NCBI GenBank assembly: GCA_905215755.1
Contig: CAJMRE010000005.1
Location: 1 to 64,000 of the forward strand
DNA from: an uncultured bacterium
GTDB lineage: Bacteria; Actinomycetota; Coriobacteriia; Coriobacteriales; Coriobacteriaceae
Reading direction: 5' to 3'
Length of the DNA: 64,000 nucleotides
Position numbers and translations under genes: made by a program. The notes beneath the pieces were generated by a model. The model was not told where the DNA came from. It worked only from the letters and a program-made list of their open reading frames with translations, and searched no databases. The first letter of the stretch is position 1; each line of letters opens with the position of its first letter. This document shows positions 34,630 through 43,682 of this stretch, in pieces.

Positions 34630-36087
34630 ATGTCATTTGCAGTCAGTCTGTCCCTTCTCGGCTTGGTCGCTATCGCGGCCCCGATGGTGGCCTCGGTGCT
34701 CGTCGCCCTGTTCCCCCGTCCGTACGCCAAGTGGTTCAGCGTTTTGGGTGCCGCCGTCTCGACGGTCTGCACCATCGCCCTCGCCGCGAATTTCGCTGGC
34801 GCCGGCATGCCCGACACGCAGGTCCCCCTGATCTCGTTTGGGCAGACCCTCGTCATGGGATTCACCTTCGATCGCATGAGCACGCTGCTCGCGCCCGCCT
34901 TTGTGGGTATCGGCCTGCTTGTCGTGATCTATTCGATTCCCTATATGAGCGAGAATAACCGTGAGCATCCCGACGCACCGCGTCGTCGCTTCTACGCGTA
35001 CCTCGCGACCTTCATCGGTGCCATGGCCGGCCTCGTGTACAGCTCGACCCTTTTGGGCCAGCTCGTGTTCTTTGAGATCACGGGTGCCTGCTCTTGGGGC
35101 CTGATCAGCTACTACATGTCGCCTACGGCCAAGAAGGCCGGCATGAAGGCCCTGATCATCACGCATATCGGTGCGCTCGGCCTGTATCTGGGTGCTGCCA
35201 TCGTGTTTGCCCACACCGGCACCTTCGCCATCACCGCGATTGCCGGCCTCGACGCCAAGCTCAAGGCTATCGTCCTTCTGCTGGTGCTCTTTGCCGCTTG
35301 GGCCAAGTCCGCGCAGGTCCCCATGTACATGTGGCTGCCTTCGGCCATGGAGGCGCCGACGCCTGTTTCGGCCTATCTGCATGGCGCCTCGATGGTCAAG
35401 GTCGGCGTGTGCGTGTTCGCGCGTGCACTCGTCTCTGCCGGCGAGATCCCCGAGATCGTGGGTTGGGTCGCCATTATCGACGCCATGGTCACCATGCTCT
35501 TTGGCTTCCTTATGTACCTGCCGCAAAAGGACATGAAGCGTCTGCTGGCCTTTTCCACGATCGCCCAGCTCTCCTATGTGTTCTTTGGTCTGGGCCTTTC
35601 GGTCTTTGGCAGCCAGCTCGCCTTCGATGGCGCCGTCTGCCACATCTTTAACCACGCTTTCGCCAAGACGCTGTTCTTCCTGATCGCCGGTTCGTTCTCC
35701 TTTACGCTCGGCACGCGTATGCTGCCCAAGCTTCGCGGCATCGTAAAGAAGTACCCGATCTCGGGCGTGGGCTTTGGTGTCGCGGCACTCGCTATTGCCG
35801 GCGTGCCGCCCATGAACACGTTCTTCTCGAAGTTCCAGATCATCGCCGGCGGCTTCTCTGTGGGTGCCGGCAATGTCGCGATCCTGGTGCTCGTGTGCAT
35901 CATGGTTGCCGAGACCGTCGCCACCTTCGCCTGGTTCCTCAAGTGGATGGGCTATTGCCTGCCCGGCGAGCCGAGCGAAGAGGTCGCTGCGGGAGCCCCG
36001 CTTCCCCGCGCGATGGCGTTCGTGTTCATCGTGCTCATCATCATGGTCATCGTCAGCGGCCCGCTTTCGGCCAGCTGGATCGGTTAG
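34630..36087 (+). CDS. hyfD: Hydrogenase-4 membrane subunit D
   Basis: 485 residues, about 14 helices, of the NuoL/M/N antiporter family. FFEITGACSWGLISYY and WLPSAMEAPTPVSAYLHGASMVKVG show the conserved Glu and Lys. Length and gene order match HyfD, a subunit present in hydrogenase-4 but absent from hydrogenase-3, so this locus is of hyf rather than hyc type. Followed 13 bases later by hyfE. Confidence 0.9.
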   Translation: MSFAVSLSLLGLVAIAAPMVASVLVALFPRPYAKWFSVLGAAVSTVCTIALAANFAGAGMPDTQVPLISFGQTLVMGFTFDRMSTLLAPAFVGIGLLVVIYSIPYMSENNREHPDAPRRRFYAYLATFIGAMAGLVYSSTLLGQLVFFEITGACSWGLISYYMSPTAKKAGMKALIITHIGALGLYLGAAIVFAHTGTFAITAIAGLDAKLKAIVLLLVLFAAWAKSAQVPMYMWLPSAMEAPTPVSAYLHGASMVKVGVCVFARALVSAGEIPEIVGWVAIIDAMVTMLFGFLMYLPQKDMKRLLAFSTIAQLSYVFFGLGLSVFGSQLAFDGAVCHIFNHAFAKTLFFLIAGSFSFTLGTRMLPKLRGIVKKYPISGVGFGVAALAIAGVPPMNTFFSKFQIIAGGFSVGAGNVAILVLVCIMVAETVATFAWFLKWMGYCLPGEPSEEVAAGAPLPRAMAFVFIVLIIMVIVSGPLSASWIG

Positions 36088-36100
36088 GAGGTAGAACGAC

Positions 36101-36754
36101 ATGGGTTATTCGATCGTCAACATCCTTGGCGGCCTTCTGATCGTCACGTCCACCATGGTGGTCGTCTCCAAGAACATCAAGCACGCCATCCGCTGGTATG
36201 CGGTGCAGTCGCTGGTGCTCGTGGGACTGCTCGCTACGCTCGGTGCCACCACCGATGCGCAGGAGCTGCTTATGTGGGCCGGATCTGCCTTTATCACCAA
36301 GGTCGTCCTGGTCCCTTATATCCTCAACCGCGCATACAAGAAGATGGGCGAGCCGAGCGACGCATCACTCAAGGCCGGCCTTAAGCCCGCGTGGGCCATC
36401 TGCATCATCGCCGTCGAGGTCGCGATTTGCTTTGCCGTCGTAACGCAGATCAGCCTTCCCACGGCCGAGGTCGCAACGCCTGCGCTCGCTATTAGCTTCG
36501 CTCACTTCTTTGTGGGCCTCACCTGCATCATCTCGCAGCGCAACATCATGAAGCAGATCTTTGGTTACTGCCTTATGGAAAACGGCAGCCACGTGACGCT
36601 CGCGCTTTTGGCCCCCACCGCTCCCGAGATCATCGAGATCGGTATCGCCACCGACGCCATCTTTGCCGTCATCATCATGTCCATCGTCGTGCGTCGCATT
36701 TGGGACGACTCCCACTCGCTCGATGCGCGCGACCTGTCCGAGCTGAGGGGGTAG
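36101..36754 (+). CDS. hyfE: Hydrogenase-4 membrane subunit E
   Basis: 217 residues, about 6 helices. It resembles HyfE, a protein with a NuoK-like part (SLVLVGLLATLGATTDAQELLMW and QRNIMKQIFGYCLMENG) placed between hyfD and hyfF. Its presence, with hyfD and hyfF, gives three antiporter-type membrane proteins in this hydrogenase. GGAGG precedes the ATG. Confidence 0.9.
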   Translation: MGYSIVNILGGLLIVTSTMVVVSKNIKHAIRWYAVQSLVLVGLLATLGATTDAQELLMWAGSAFITKVVLVPYILNRAYKKMGEPSDASLKAGLKPAWAICIIAVEVAICFAVVTQISLPTAEVATPALAISFAHFFVGLTCIISQRNIMKQIFGYCLMENGSHVTLALLAPTAPEIIEIGIATDAIFAVIIMSIVVRRIWDDSHSLDARDLSELRG

Positions 36755-36757
36755 TCC

Positions 36758-38317
36758 ATGGAAACGTTGATTCTCGCCCTGCTCGCGACTCCTTTGGTGT
36801 TCTCGCTGGTTATGGCGTTTTTGCCCAAGAACACGTCCTATAACGTGTTTGCCGGTCTCAACCTGGTCTCCGTCGCAGCCGTCCTGGTGCTGTCGATTAT
36901 GACGGCCGGTGACGTCCTTATGAGCGGCGAAACCGCGAGCGCTCTTGGCCTGTGGTTCCACCTCGATTCGCTGGGCGCCATCTTTGTGCTGCTCATCGGC
37001 TTTATCGGTTTTCTTACGGGGCTGTTCTCGCTGCCCTATGTAAAGGCCGATATCGAGGAGGGCTCCATGCCCGCCGAGCGCGCCAAGCAGTATTTTGCAC
37101 TGTTTAGTCTGTTCGTGTTTACCATGCTGCTCGCGTGCCTGTCCAACAACATGATCCTCACGTGGGCCGCCGTGGAGGCAACCACGCTTTCCACCGTGTT
37201 CCTGGTGGGTATCTACAAGAACAAGACGGCCCTCGAGGCTTCTTGGAAGTATGCGATGGTCTGCACCGCCGGCGTGGCCTTCGGCCTGTTCGGTACGCTG
37301 CTGATCTACGCCAACGCCGCCGACGTGATTCCCAACGCCCACGAGGCCGCGTTCCTGTCGTGCGTGCTGCCGTATGCCGACAAGTTCGACCCGACGCTCA
37401 TGCGCCTCGCCTTTGCGTTTATCGTGATCGGCTTTGGCACCAAGGCCGGCCTGTTCCCCATGCACACTTGGCTGCCCGATGCCCACTCCCAGGCCCCGAG
37501 CCCTGTCTCGGCCCTGCTCTCGGGCGTGCTGCTTAAGTGCGCCATGCTTGTGATCATGCGCTTCTACGGCTTTACTATCCAGGCCGTGGGCGCCGAGTAT
37601 CCGCAGCTTTTGCTGTTGATCGTCGGCACGCTGTCCATTTTGGTGGCGGCACTTTCGATGTTTCGCCAGGACGACCTCAAGCGCCGCTTTGCGTATTCGT
37701 CTGTGGAGAACGTGGGCGTTATCGCCCTGTGCCTGGGTATCGGCGGCCCGCTGGGTATCGCCGCGGCCCTGCTGCACTGCGTGTTCCACGGCTTTACCAA
37801 GACGCTTGCCTTCTGCGTGTCCGGCAACATCCAGCACGCCTTTGGCACGCGTAGCCTGGCCAAGATCCAGGGCGTCGTCGAGGTTGCCCCCGCAACCGCC
37901 GCGCTCGCCATCCTGGCGCTGCTCGGTCTTGGTGCCTTCCCGCCCTTTGGCATGTTTATCTCCGAGTTCCTGACTTTTGTCGCCGGTGTTACCGCCGGTC
38001 CCATGTGGCTGGTCGTCGTGGTCGCCCTCGGTCTTACCGTGGCCATCTCCGCGCTCACCCGCATCGCACTCAAGTCGGTATTCGGTCATGCGCCCCAGGG
38101 CATGGGCAAGCATGAGGCCCCGGCGCTCATGCTTATCCCCGAAATCATCCTGGCTGTCATGATCTTGTGGTTTGGCATCGCCACCCCGCTGCCTCTCGTG
38201 CACGGTGTGGAGACCGCGACCGGCATCGTGCTCGAGCAGAGCACCGAGGAACTTCACGCGACGCCGATGTACCGCGCTGTGTTCGGTACCGAGACCGCTC
38301 AGAGCGAGGTGGAGTAA
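36758..38317 (+). CDS. hyfF: Hydrogenase-4 membrane subunit F
   Basis: 519 residues, about 14 helices, NuoL/M/N family. ILTWAAVEATTLSTVFLVG and LPDAHSQAPSPVSALLSGVLLKCA carry the conserved Glu and Lys of the ion pathway. Third antiporter-like subunit of the complex. ATG at 36758 is 3 nt after hyfE, with GAGGGG just upstream. Confidence 0.91.
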   Translation: METLILALLATPLVFSLVMAFLPKNTSYNVFAGLNLVSVAAVLVLSIMTAGDVLMSGETASALGLWFHLDSLGAIFVLLIGFIGFLTGLFSLPYVKADIEEGSMPAERAKQYFALFSLFVFTMLLACLSNNMILTWAAVEATTLSTVFLVGIYKNKTALEASWKYAMVCTAGVAFGLFGTLLIYANAADVIPNAHEAAFLSCVLPYADKFDPTLMRLAFAFIVIGFGTKAGLFPMHTWLPDAHSQAPSPVSALLSGVLLKCAMLVIMRFYGFTIQAVGAEYPQLLLLIVGTLSILVAALSMFRQDDLKRRFAYSSVENVGVIALCLGIGGPLGIAAALLHCVFHGFTKTLAFCVSGNIQHAFGTRSLAKIQGVVEVAPATAALAILALLGLGAFPPFGMFISEFLTFVAGVTAGPMWLVVVVALGLTVAISALTRIALKSVFGHAPQGMGKHEAPALMLIPEIILAVMILWFGIATPLPLVHGVETATGIVLEQSTEELHATPMYRAVFGTETAQSEVE

Positions 38318-38320
38318 CGA

Positions 38321-40093
38321 ATGATTGAAACTGAGAACAAGGTGTATGCCCGTCGCTGCGAGAGCCATGTCGAGGCCCTGCGCCGCGCCGTTCCGGGCTG
38401 CATCGAGAAGGTCGAGTGGCAGTGCGAGGACCAGCTGACGATTACCGTCAAGCAGGACAAGCTGCCCGAGGCCGTCCACTACCTGTATTACGAGCGCTAC
38501 GGCTGGATTCCCGTGATCATCGGCAACGATGAGCGCAGTCTGTGCGGCCGTTACGCTGTGTACTACGTCATCTCCATGGAGGGGGAGGACCCCGGCTGGG
38601 TGACCGTGCGCACCGAGGTCGATCCCGCCAAGATGACGTTCCCGTCCGTAACGCCGTTCGTCCCCGCCTGCGTGTGGGGCGAGCGCGAGCTGCGCGATAT
38701 GTTCGGCCTGATCCCCGAGGGTCTGCCCGATCGTCGTCGCCTGGTGCTGCCCGACGATTGGCCCAGCGGCCTGTACCCGCTGCGCAAGGACTCCATGGAC
38801 TACCGCTTCCGTCCCGCTCCCGCGAGCGACATGGAAAACTACGAGTTCTTGGCCGATACCAAGGGCAAGGAGACGACGCTCGTTCCCATGGGCCCGTTGC
38901 ACATTACCTCCGACGAGCCTGGCCACTTCCGCCTGTTCGTTGAGGGCGAGACGATCGTCGACGCCGACTACCGTCTGTTCTACGTGCACCGCGGCATGGA
39001 GAAGGTTGCCGAGACGCGCCTGAACTATGACGCCGTGACGTTCCTCGCCGACCGCATCTGCGGCATCTGCGGCTGCGCCCACTCGGTGGCCTACGCCGAG
39101 GCCGTCGAGCGCGCTCAGGGCATCCATGTCCCGCCGCGCGCCCAGTACATCCGCGCCATCATGCTCGAGGTTGAGCGCCTGCACTCGCATCTGCTCAACA
39201 TTGGCCTGGCGTCGCACTACACGGGCTTCGACTCCGGCTTCCAGCAGTTCTTCCGCGTCCGCGAGAAGTCCATGGACCTGGCCGAGAAGCTCTCCGGTCA
39301 CCGCAAGACCTACGGCCTCAACGTGATTGGCGGCGTGCGTCGCGACATTTTGGCTGAGCAGAAGCTCTCCACGCTCACGACCATCCACCAGCTGCGCTCC
39401 GAGGTTCAGGAGCTCGTCGACGTGCTGCTCTCCACGCCCAACTTTATTGAGCGTACGAGCGGTATCGGCATCTTGGACCGCAAGATTGCACGCGACTTCT
39501 CGCCGGTCGGCCCGCTCATGCGTGGCTCGGGCTATGCCCGCGACGTGCGCTTTGACCATCCCTTCGACGGCTACGCCGATCCGGACGTCCAAAAGATGCA
39601 CGCCGCCACGGCCGACACCTGCGACGCCTTCGGCCGTACCGCCGTCCGCATCCAGGAGGTCTACGATTCGATCGACATGATCGAGACCATGCTCGAGAAC
39701 TGCCCGTCGGGCCCCATCCTCACCACGGATTGGGAGTACACCCCGCACAAGTACGCCATCGGCGCCACCGAGGCGCCGCGCGGCGAGGACGTGCACTGGG
39801 CCATGCTCGGCAATAACCAGAAGTGCTACCGCTGGCGCGCCAAGGCCGCCACGTACAGCAACTGGCCGGTCCTGCGCTACATGTTCCGCGGCAACACCGT
39901 GGGCGACGCGGCGCTGATCGTCGGCTCGCTCGACCCGTGCTACTCCTGCACCGATCGCGTGACGGTGACCGATGTCGCCGCCAAGCGCGACCACGTGCTC
40001 GACAAGGAGCAGTTCGAGAACGTCTGGCGCGACAAGTCGCCGCTTGCGGGCGAGGGCACCTTGGCCGCTCCGCTCGATGAGGAGGCGCTCTAA
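38321..40093 (+). CDS. hyfG: [NiFe] hydrogenase large subunit, fused NuoC-like domain
   Basis: 590 residues. Residues 1 to about 150 are NuoC-like (30 kDa type), and the rest is the group 4 large subunit. Nickel ligands are C247 and C250 in RICGICGCAHS and C540 and C543 in DPCYSC. About 45 residues follow the second pair; these form the tail that HycI should remove after metal insertion. VERLHSHLLNIGLASHYTG is the conserved core. Partner of HyfI. Confidence 0.95.
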   Translation: MIETENKVYARRCESHVEALRRAVPGCIEKVEWQCEDQLTITVKQDKLPEAVHYLYYERYGWIPVIIGNDERSLCGRYAVYYVISMEGEDPGWVTVRTEVDPAKMTFPSVTPFVPACVWGERELRDMFGLIPEGLPDRRRLVLPDDWPSGLYPLRKDSMDYRFRPAPASDMENYEFLADTKGKETTLVPMGPLHITSDEPGHFRLFVEGETIVDADYRLFYVHRGMEKVAETRLNYDAVTFLADRICGICGCAHSVAYAEAVERAQGIHVPPRAQYIRAIMLEVERLHSHLLNIGLASHYTGFDSGFQQFFRVREKSMDLAEKLSGHRKTYGLNVIGGVRRDILAEQKLSTLTTIHQLRSEVQELVDVLLSTPNFIERTSGIGILDRKIARDFSPVGPLMRGSGYARDVRFDHPFDGYADPDVQKMHAATADTCDAFGRTAVRIQEVYDSIDMIETMLENCPSGPILTTDWEYTPHKYAIGATEAPRGEDVHWAMLGNNQKCYRWRAKAATYSNWPVLRYMFRGNTVGDAALIVGSLDPCYSCTDRVTVTDVAAKRDHVLDKEQFENVWRDKSPLAGEGTLAAPLDEEAL

Positions 40094-40094
40094 T

Positions 40095-40811
40095 ATGCTG
40101 AAGCTTTGGAAGGTTAACGCCAAGGCCGGCGACGCGACGGTCAAGTACCCGTTTGCGCCGTTCCCCACCAATAAGGACATGCGCGGCAAGCCCGAGCACA
40201 ATGCCGAGCTCTGCATCGCCTGCGGTGCCTGCGGCGTGGCGTGCCCGGCCGATGCCATTCGCATGGACACCGACCTTGCGGCCGATACCATTACCTGGTC
40301 GATCGACTACGGCCGCTGCATCTTTTGCGGCCGCTGCGAGGAAGCCTGCCCCATGGAGGCCATCAAGCTCACCGAGGAGTTTGAGCTTGCCGTCATGAGC
40401 AAGGACGACCTCACCAGCAAGAGCGTCTATACGCTCGAGCACTGCTCGCGCTGCGGCAAGCCGTTTGCCCCGCACAAGGAGATCGACTACGCAAAGCGCC
40501 TGCTGCAAAAGGCCGGCGGCATGGAGGCCGAGCAGGCTGCCCGTACCGTCGGTATGTGCCAGGAGTGCAAGCGCGAGCTCGACGCCCTGCGCGCCGCCTC
40601 GGCCGTAAAGACCGGCAACGCTGCCGGCATGGCTGCCAACGAGACGCTTGCGTCCGGTGAGCCCCAGGGCCCCGGCATGGAGTATCTGGGCGGCCACGGC
40701 GTGAACCCGGAGTATATCGACCGCGAGCTCAACCCCGATGCGCCCGAGATTCCCGCCGGTCCGGCGCCGGTCGAGGGCATCATCATGGATTTTGAAACGA
40801 AGGAGGAGTAA
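40095..40811 (+). CDS. hyfH: Hydrogenase ferredoxin-like subunit (NuoI-like)
   Basis: 238 residues, longer than E. coli HyfH (about 180). Two [4Fe-4S] motifs, CIACGACGVACPADAI and CIFCGRCEEACPMEAI, pass electrons from the HyfA-like protein to HyfI. A further four cysteines follow (HCSRCGKPF and MCQECKREL), which could bind zinc or another cluster. The Ala/Gly-rich C-terminal 60 residues are extra. ATG at 40095 is just after the hyfG stop. Confidence 0.9.
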   Translation: MLKLWKVNAKAGDATVKYPFAPFPTNKDMRGKPEHNAELCIACGACGVACPADAIRMDTDLAADTITWSIDYGRCIFCGRCEEACPMEAIKLTEEFELAVMSKDDLTSKSVYTLEHCSRCGKPFAPHKEIDYAKRLLQKAGGMEAEQAARTVGMCQECKRELDALRAASAVKTGNAAGMAANETLASGEPQGPGMEYLGGHGVNPEYIDRELNPDAPEIPAGPAPVEGIIMDFETKEE

Positions 40812-40813
40812 CC

Positions 40814-41596
40814 ATGGCCGAACCCACGCTTTTGCCCGAGCGGCTCCAGTACCGCCCGACCAAGATCGAGCTCGACGAGAGCATCGAGAAGGCCAAGGCG
40901 ACCCTTCTTAAGAAGATCAAGCGCTCGGTGTACGTCTACCGTGTTGACTGCGGCGGCTGCAACGGCTGCGAGATCGAGATCTTCGGTTCCATCACGCCCG
41001 TCTTCGACGTCGAGCGCTTTGGCATCAAGGTCGTGCCCTCGCCCCGTCACGCAGATGTGCTGTTGTACACCGGCGCCGTAACGCGTGCCATGCGCATGCC
41101 GGCCCTGCGCGCCTTTGAGGCCGCACCCGATCCCAAGATCGTGGTGTCCTATGGCGCGTGCGGCTGCACCGGCGGCATCTTCTACGACAACTACTGCGTC
41201 TGGGGTGGCACGGACAAGATCTTGCCGGTCGATGTCTATATCCCCGGCTGCCCGCCCAGCCCCGCGCAGACCATCTACGGCTTTGCCATGGCACTTGGCC
41301 TGCTGGACCAAAAGCTCCATGCTGAGACCACGGTGGAGGCCGCCGGCGAGCAGGCCGATATCCTGCACCCCGGCGTGCCGTACAAGCTGCGCGTTGCCAT
41401 CGAGCGCGAGGCTCGCGCCATGAGCGGCTACCGTTACGGCCGCGACTTGGCCAACGAGTTTATGGATACGCTCGAGGGCGCGCCCAAGGGCGATATCCGC
41501 GGTGCCATGGCGCTGCTCATCGACAAGCAGGATGATCCTCGCCGCGTTGAGGTGTACTCGGCGTTACAGGATCTGGTACTGGCCGGAGGTCGCTAG
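40814..41596 (+). CDS. hyfI: [NiFe] hydrogenase small subunit (NuoB-like)
   Basis: 260 residues. Cysteines for the proximal [4Fe-4S] cluster are visible in DCGGCNGCEIE, YGACGCTGG and IPGCPPSPAQTIYG. This subunit passes electrons to the nickel site in HyfG, where protons become hydrogen. Its last stop base directly abuts the hycH start. Confidence 0.94.
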   Translation: MAEPTLLPERLQYRPTKIELDESIEKAKATLLKKIKRSVYVYRVDCGGCNGCEIEIFGSITPVFDVERFGIKVVPSPRHADVLLYTGAVTRAMRMPALRAFEAAPDPKIVVSYGACGCTGGIFYDNYCVWGGTDKILPVDVYIPGCPPSPAQTIYGFAMALGLLDQKLHAETTVEAAGEQADILHPGVPYKLRVAIEREARAMSGYRYGRDLANEFMDTLEGAPKGDIRGAMALLIDKQDDPRRVEVYSALQDLVLAGGR

Positions 41597-42178
41597 ATGG
41601 AGCTCACGGACCGCTCTGGTTACTTTGCGGGCCCCGGCATGCTCGGCGGCTCTTTTGGCGATGCCTCGCGCGCAAGCGACGAGGCCGCCGAGGGCGTCGC
41701 CGACCCCTGCCTGGGCCATACGCCCGACCAGGTGGTCTTCTATGAGCTCACGCGTAAGTTTGTGGAGACCGAGGAAGACGTTCCCCAGGAGGCCTGCGAC
41801 GTGCTGTACTACACGCTCGCCGTGGGCCACCACACCGGCGTGCTCGACTGCTTTGAGCCGCGCCTGTCGGTGCCGGTGAACGTGTTCTATACGCTTATCG
41901 ACGCGCTGCCGGAGGGGGAGGCCAAGACCAAGTTCGAGGCCATCCGCTCCTTTGGCGAGTGCCAGCTCGACAAGGCGGCGGTGCCGTCGCTGCTCGAGGC
42001 CTGTGACACGCTGCTCGACGATCGCGGTTTTCGCGGTTCGGCCAAGGCCGGCATCTCGGTGTTCGATGACGACTTTGGCCTGCATGCCCAGCAGGTTGCG
42101 TTCTTAATGAAGTTTCGCGATCTGGTTGAGCGCGTGCGCGATGTGTCGGGCGTGTATCTGACGGGGAGGTTGCAGTAA
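41597..42178 (+). CDS. hycH: Formate hydrogenlyase maturation protein HycH
   Basis: 193 residues, somewhat longer than E. coli HycH (about 136). HHTGVLDCFEP, VFYTLIDALPEGEAKTKFEAI and the central GECQLDK fit the HycH/HyfJ family, a chaperone-like factor for large-subunit maturation. No cluster or membrane motifs. Overlaps hycI by one base (TAATG). Confidence 0.87.
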   Translation: MELTDRSGYFAGPGMLGGSFGDASRASDEAAEGVADPCLGHTPDQVVFYELTRKFVETEEDVPQEACDVLYYTLAVGHHTGVLDCFEPRLSVPVNVFYTLIDALPEGEAKTKFEAIRSFGECQLDKAAVPSLLEACDTLLDDRGFRGSAKAGISVFDDDFGLHAQQVAFLMKFRDLVERVRDVSGVYLTGRLQ

Positions 42179-42681
42179 TGGGTCGCGTTGTGGATGGCCG
42201 TGTGAACGACGCCCCGTTTGCGGGCATTGTGCTCACGGCGGGAAGCGTGCTGCGCGCCGACGATGCCGCTGGCCCCGTGCTCTCCAAAAAGATGGAGGAC
42301 ACGCCCATCGCCGGTTGGTACACCATCGACGGTGGTCAGACGCCCGAGGACGACATCATCGAGGTCAAGCGCGAGCGTCCGCCGCGCCTAGTGTTGGTCG
42401 ATGCCGCCGACATGGCGCTGCCCGTCGGTGCCATCCGCCTGCTCGATAAGACCGACGTCGCGCGCAAGTCGATGTTCACCACGCATTCGCTTCCCTTGTC
42501 GATTCTGATCGAAGAGATTGAGCAATCGTGCGAAGATATCGTCTTCATAGGGATTCAGCCGGGCGACACGGAGTTCTACAACCCCATGTCCCCGGAAGTC
42601 TTTGACGCCGTCGACGCCGTGTACGACGCCGTGGCCGCCAACGACTTTTCCCACTTTGTCCGCTTGGGACAAGAGCAATAG
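42178..42681 (+). CDS. hycI: Hydrogenase 3/4 maturation endopeptidase HycI
   Basis: 167 residues of the HycI/HyaD nickel-dependent peptidase family. LTAGSVLRADDAAGPVL contains the first metal ligand Asp, LVLVDAADMAL the second, and the THSLPLS histidine the third. It removes the C-terminal tail of HyfG after nickel insertion. Coupled to hycH. Confidence 0.9.
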   Translation: MGRVVDGRVNDAPFAGIVLTAGSVLRADDAAGPVLSKKMEDTPIAGWYTIDGGQTPEDDIIEVKRERPPRLVLVDAADMALPVGAIRLLDKTDVARKSMFTTHSLPLSILIEEIEQSCEDIVFIGIQPGDTEFYNPMSPEVFDAVDAVYDAVAANDFSHFVRLGQEQ

Positions 42682-42720
42682 GTGCGCTTGTCCCTGCTGA
42701 TTAGGAAAGAAGTGATTGAC

Positions 42721-43560
42721 ATGGCAGATTCCAAGGCAGAATATCCCGCTCCCGATTGCCTGGCGCCCGCCGCGATCGAGGCCAAGACCGAGGCCGCCGG
42801 CGTGACCAAGGCCAACCTGCCGGTCGCAAAGGCCTTTCTGTTGGCAATGTTCGCCGGTGCGTTTATTGCCTTCGGTGGCCTGTTCTTTACCGTGTTCTTG
42901 AGCGACAGCACGCTGGGCTGGGGTGCCCAGCGCGTCGTGGGCGGTCTGTGCTTTTGCCTGGGCCTGGTGCTGGTACTGGTGTGCGGCGCCGAGCTGTTTA
43001 CCGGTAATTCGCTTATGGTCTGCGCGCTCAAGAGCAAAAAGATCACCCTGGCTCAGATGCTCAAGGCATGGGTCGTCGTGTGGGTCGGCAATTTTGTCGG
43101 TGCCCTGTTCATCGTCTTTTTGGTGTATATGGCCGGCATTTACAAGCTCAACGGCGAGGCGGTCGCCAATTCCATGGTGAGCGTCGCCGCCGGCAAGGTG
43201 ACGATCGACTGGGTGACGATCTTCTTCCGTGGCATCCTGTGCAACATCTTTGTGTGCCTGGCCGTGTGGATCGGTACCGCCGGCAAGACCGTGGTCGATA
43301 AGGTTGTGGGCATTCTGCTGCCCATCGCCGCTTTTGTGGCCTGCGGTTTTGAGCACTGCGTCGCCAACATGTACTTTTTGCCCATGGGTGCCGTGATGCA
43401 CGCGTTCGGCTATGGTGCCGACGTCGCCGGCGCCGATGCACTCAACGCTGCGGGCATTGCGTTTAACTTGTCCGCCGCCACGCTGGGCAACATCGTGGGC
43501 GGCGCGGTTCTGATCGCGCTCGGCTACTGGTTTATCTACGCTAAGAAGTCCGAGGCGTAA
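42721..43560 (+). CDS. focA: Formate/nitrite channel FocA
   Basis: 279 residues, six membrane helices, FNT family. Blocks AGAFIAFGGLFF, GAELFTGNSLM, WVGNFVGALF and GFEHCVANMYFLPMG are the family repeats; the last has the pore histidine region. Its place at the end of the formate hydrogenlyase operon argues for formate rather than nitrite. ATG at 42721 is preferred, with AGGAAAG upstream. Confidence 0.9.
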   Translation: MADSKAEYPAPDCLAPAAIEAKTEAAGVTKANLPVAKAFLLAMFAGAFIAFGGLFFTVFLSDSTLGWGAQRVVGGLCFCLGLVLVLVCGAELFTGNSLMVCALKSKKITLAQMLKAWVVVWVGNFVGALFIVFLVYMAGIYKLNGEAVANSMVSVAAGKVTIDWVTIFFRGILCNIFVCLAVWIGTAGKTVVDKVVGILLPIAAFVACGFEHCVANMYFLPMGAVMHAFGYGADVAGADALNAAGIAFNLSAATLGNIVGGAVLIALGYWFIYAKKSEA

Positions 43561-43582
43561 GGTACCGTCTGTTTGACGTTGG

Positions 43583-43620
43583 GCCTCCCGCGGGGCGTTG
43601 CCGTGCGGGAGGCTATTTGG
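43583..43620 (+). terminator. Hairpin after focA
   Basis: GCCTCCCGC (43583-43591) pairs perfectly with GCGGGAGGC (43605-43613), followed by a weak TATTTGGG tract. Likely end of the hyf operon. Confidence 0.6.
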
Positions 43621-43682
43621 GTCTGGGGCTCGTTGTCGGGCTGTTGGCCTGTTGTGTTTGGCTGATGAAAGGGGTAATCGAG

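Noticed and set aside
36365..40291. Antisense open frame of about 1,300 codons over hyfE-hyfG
   Set aside because: Shadow frame caused by codon bias in conserved hydrogenase genes that are clearly coding on the other strand.
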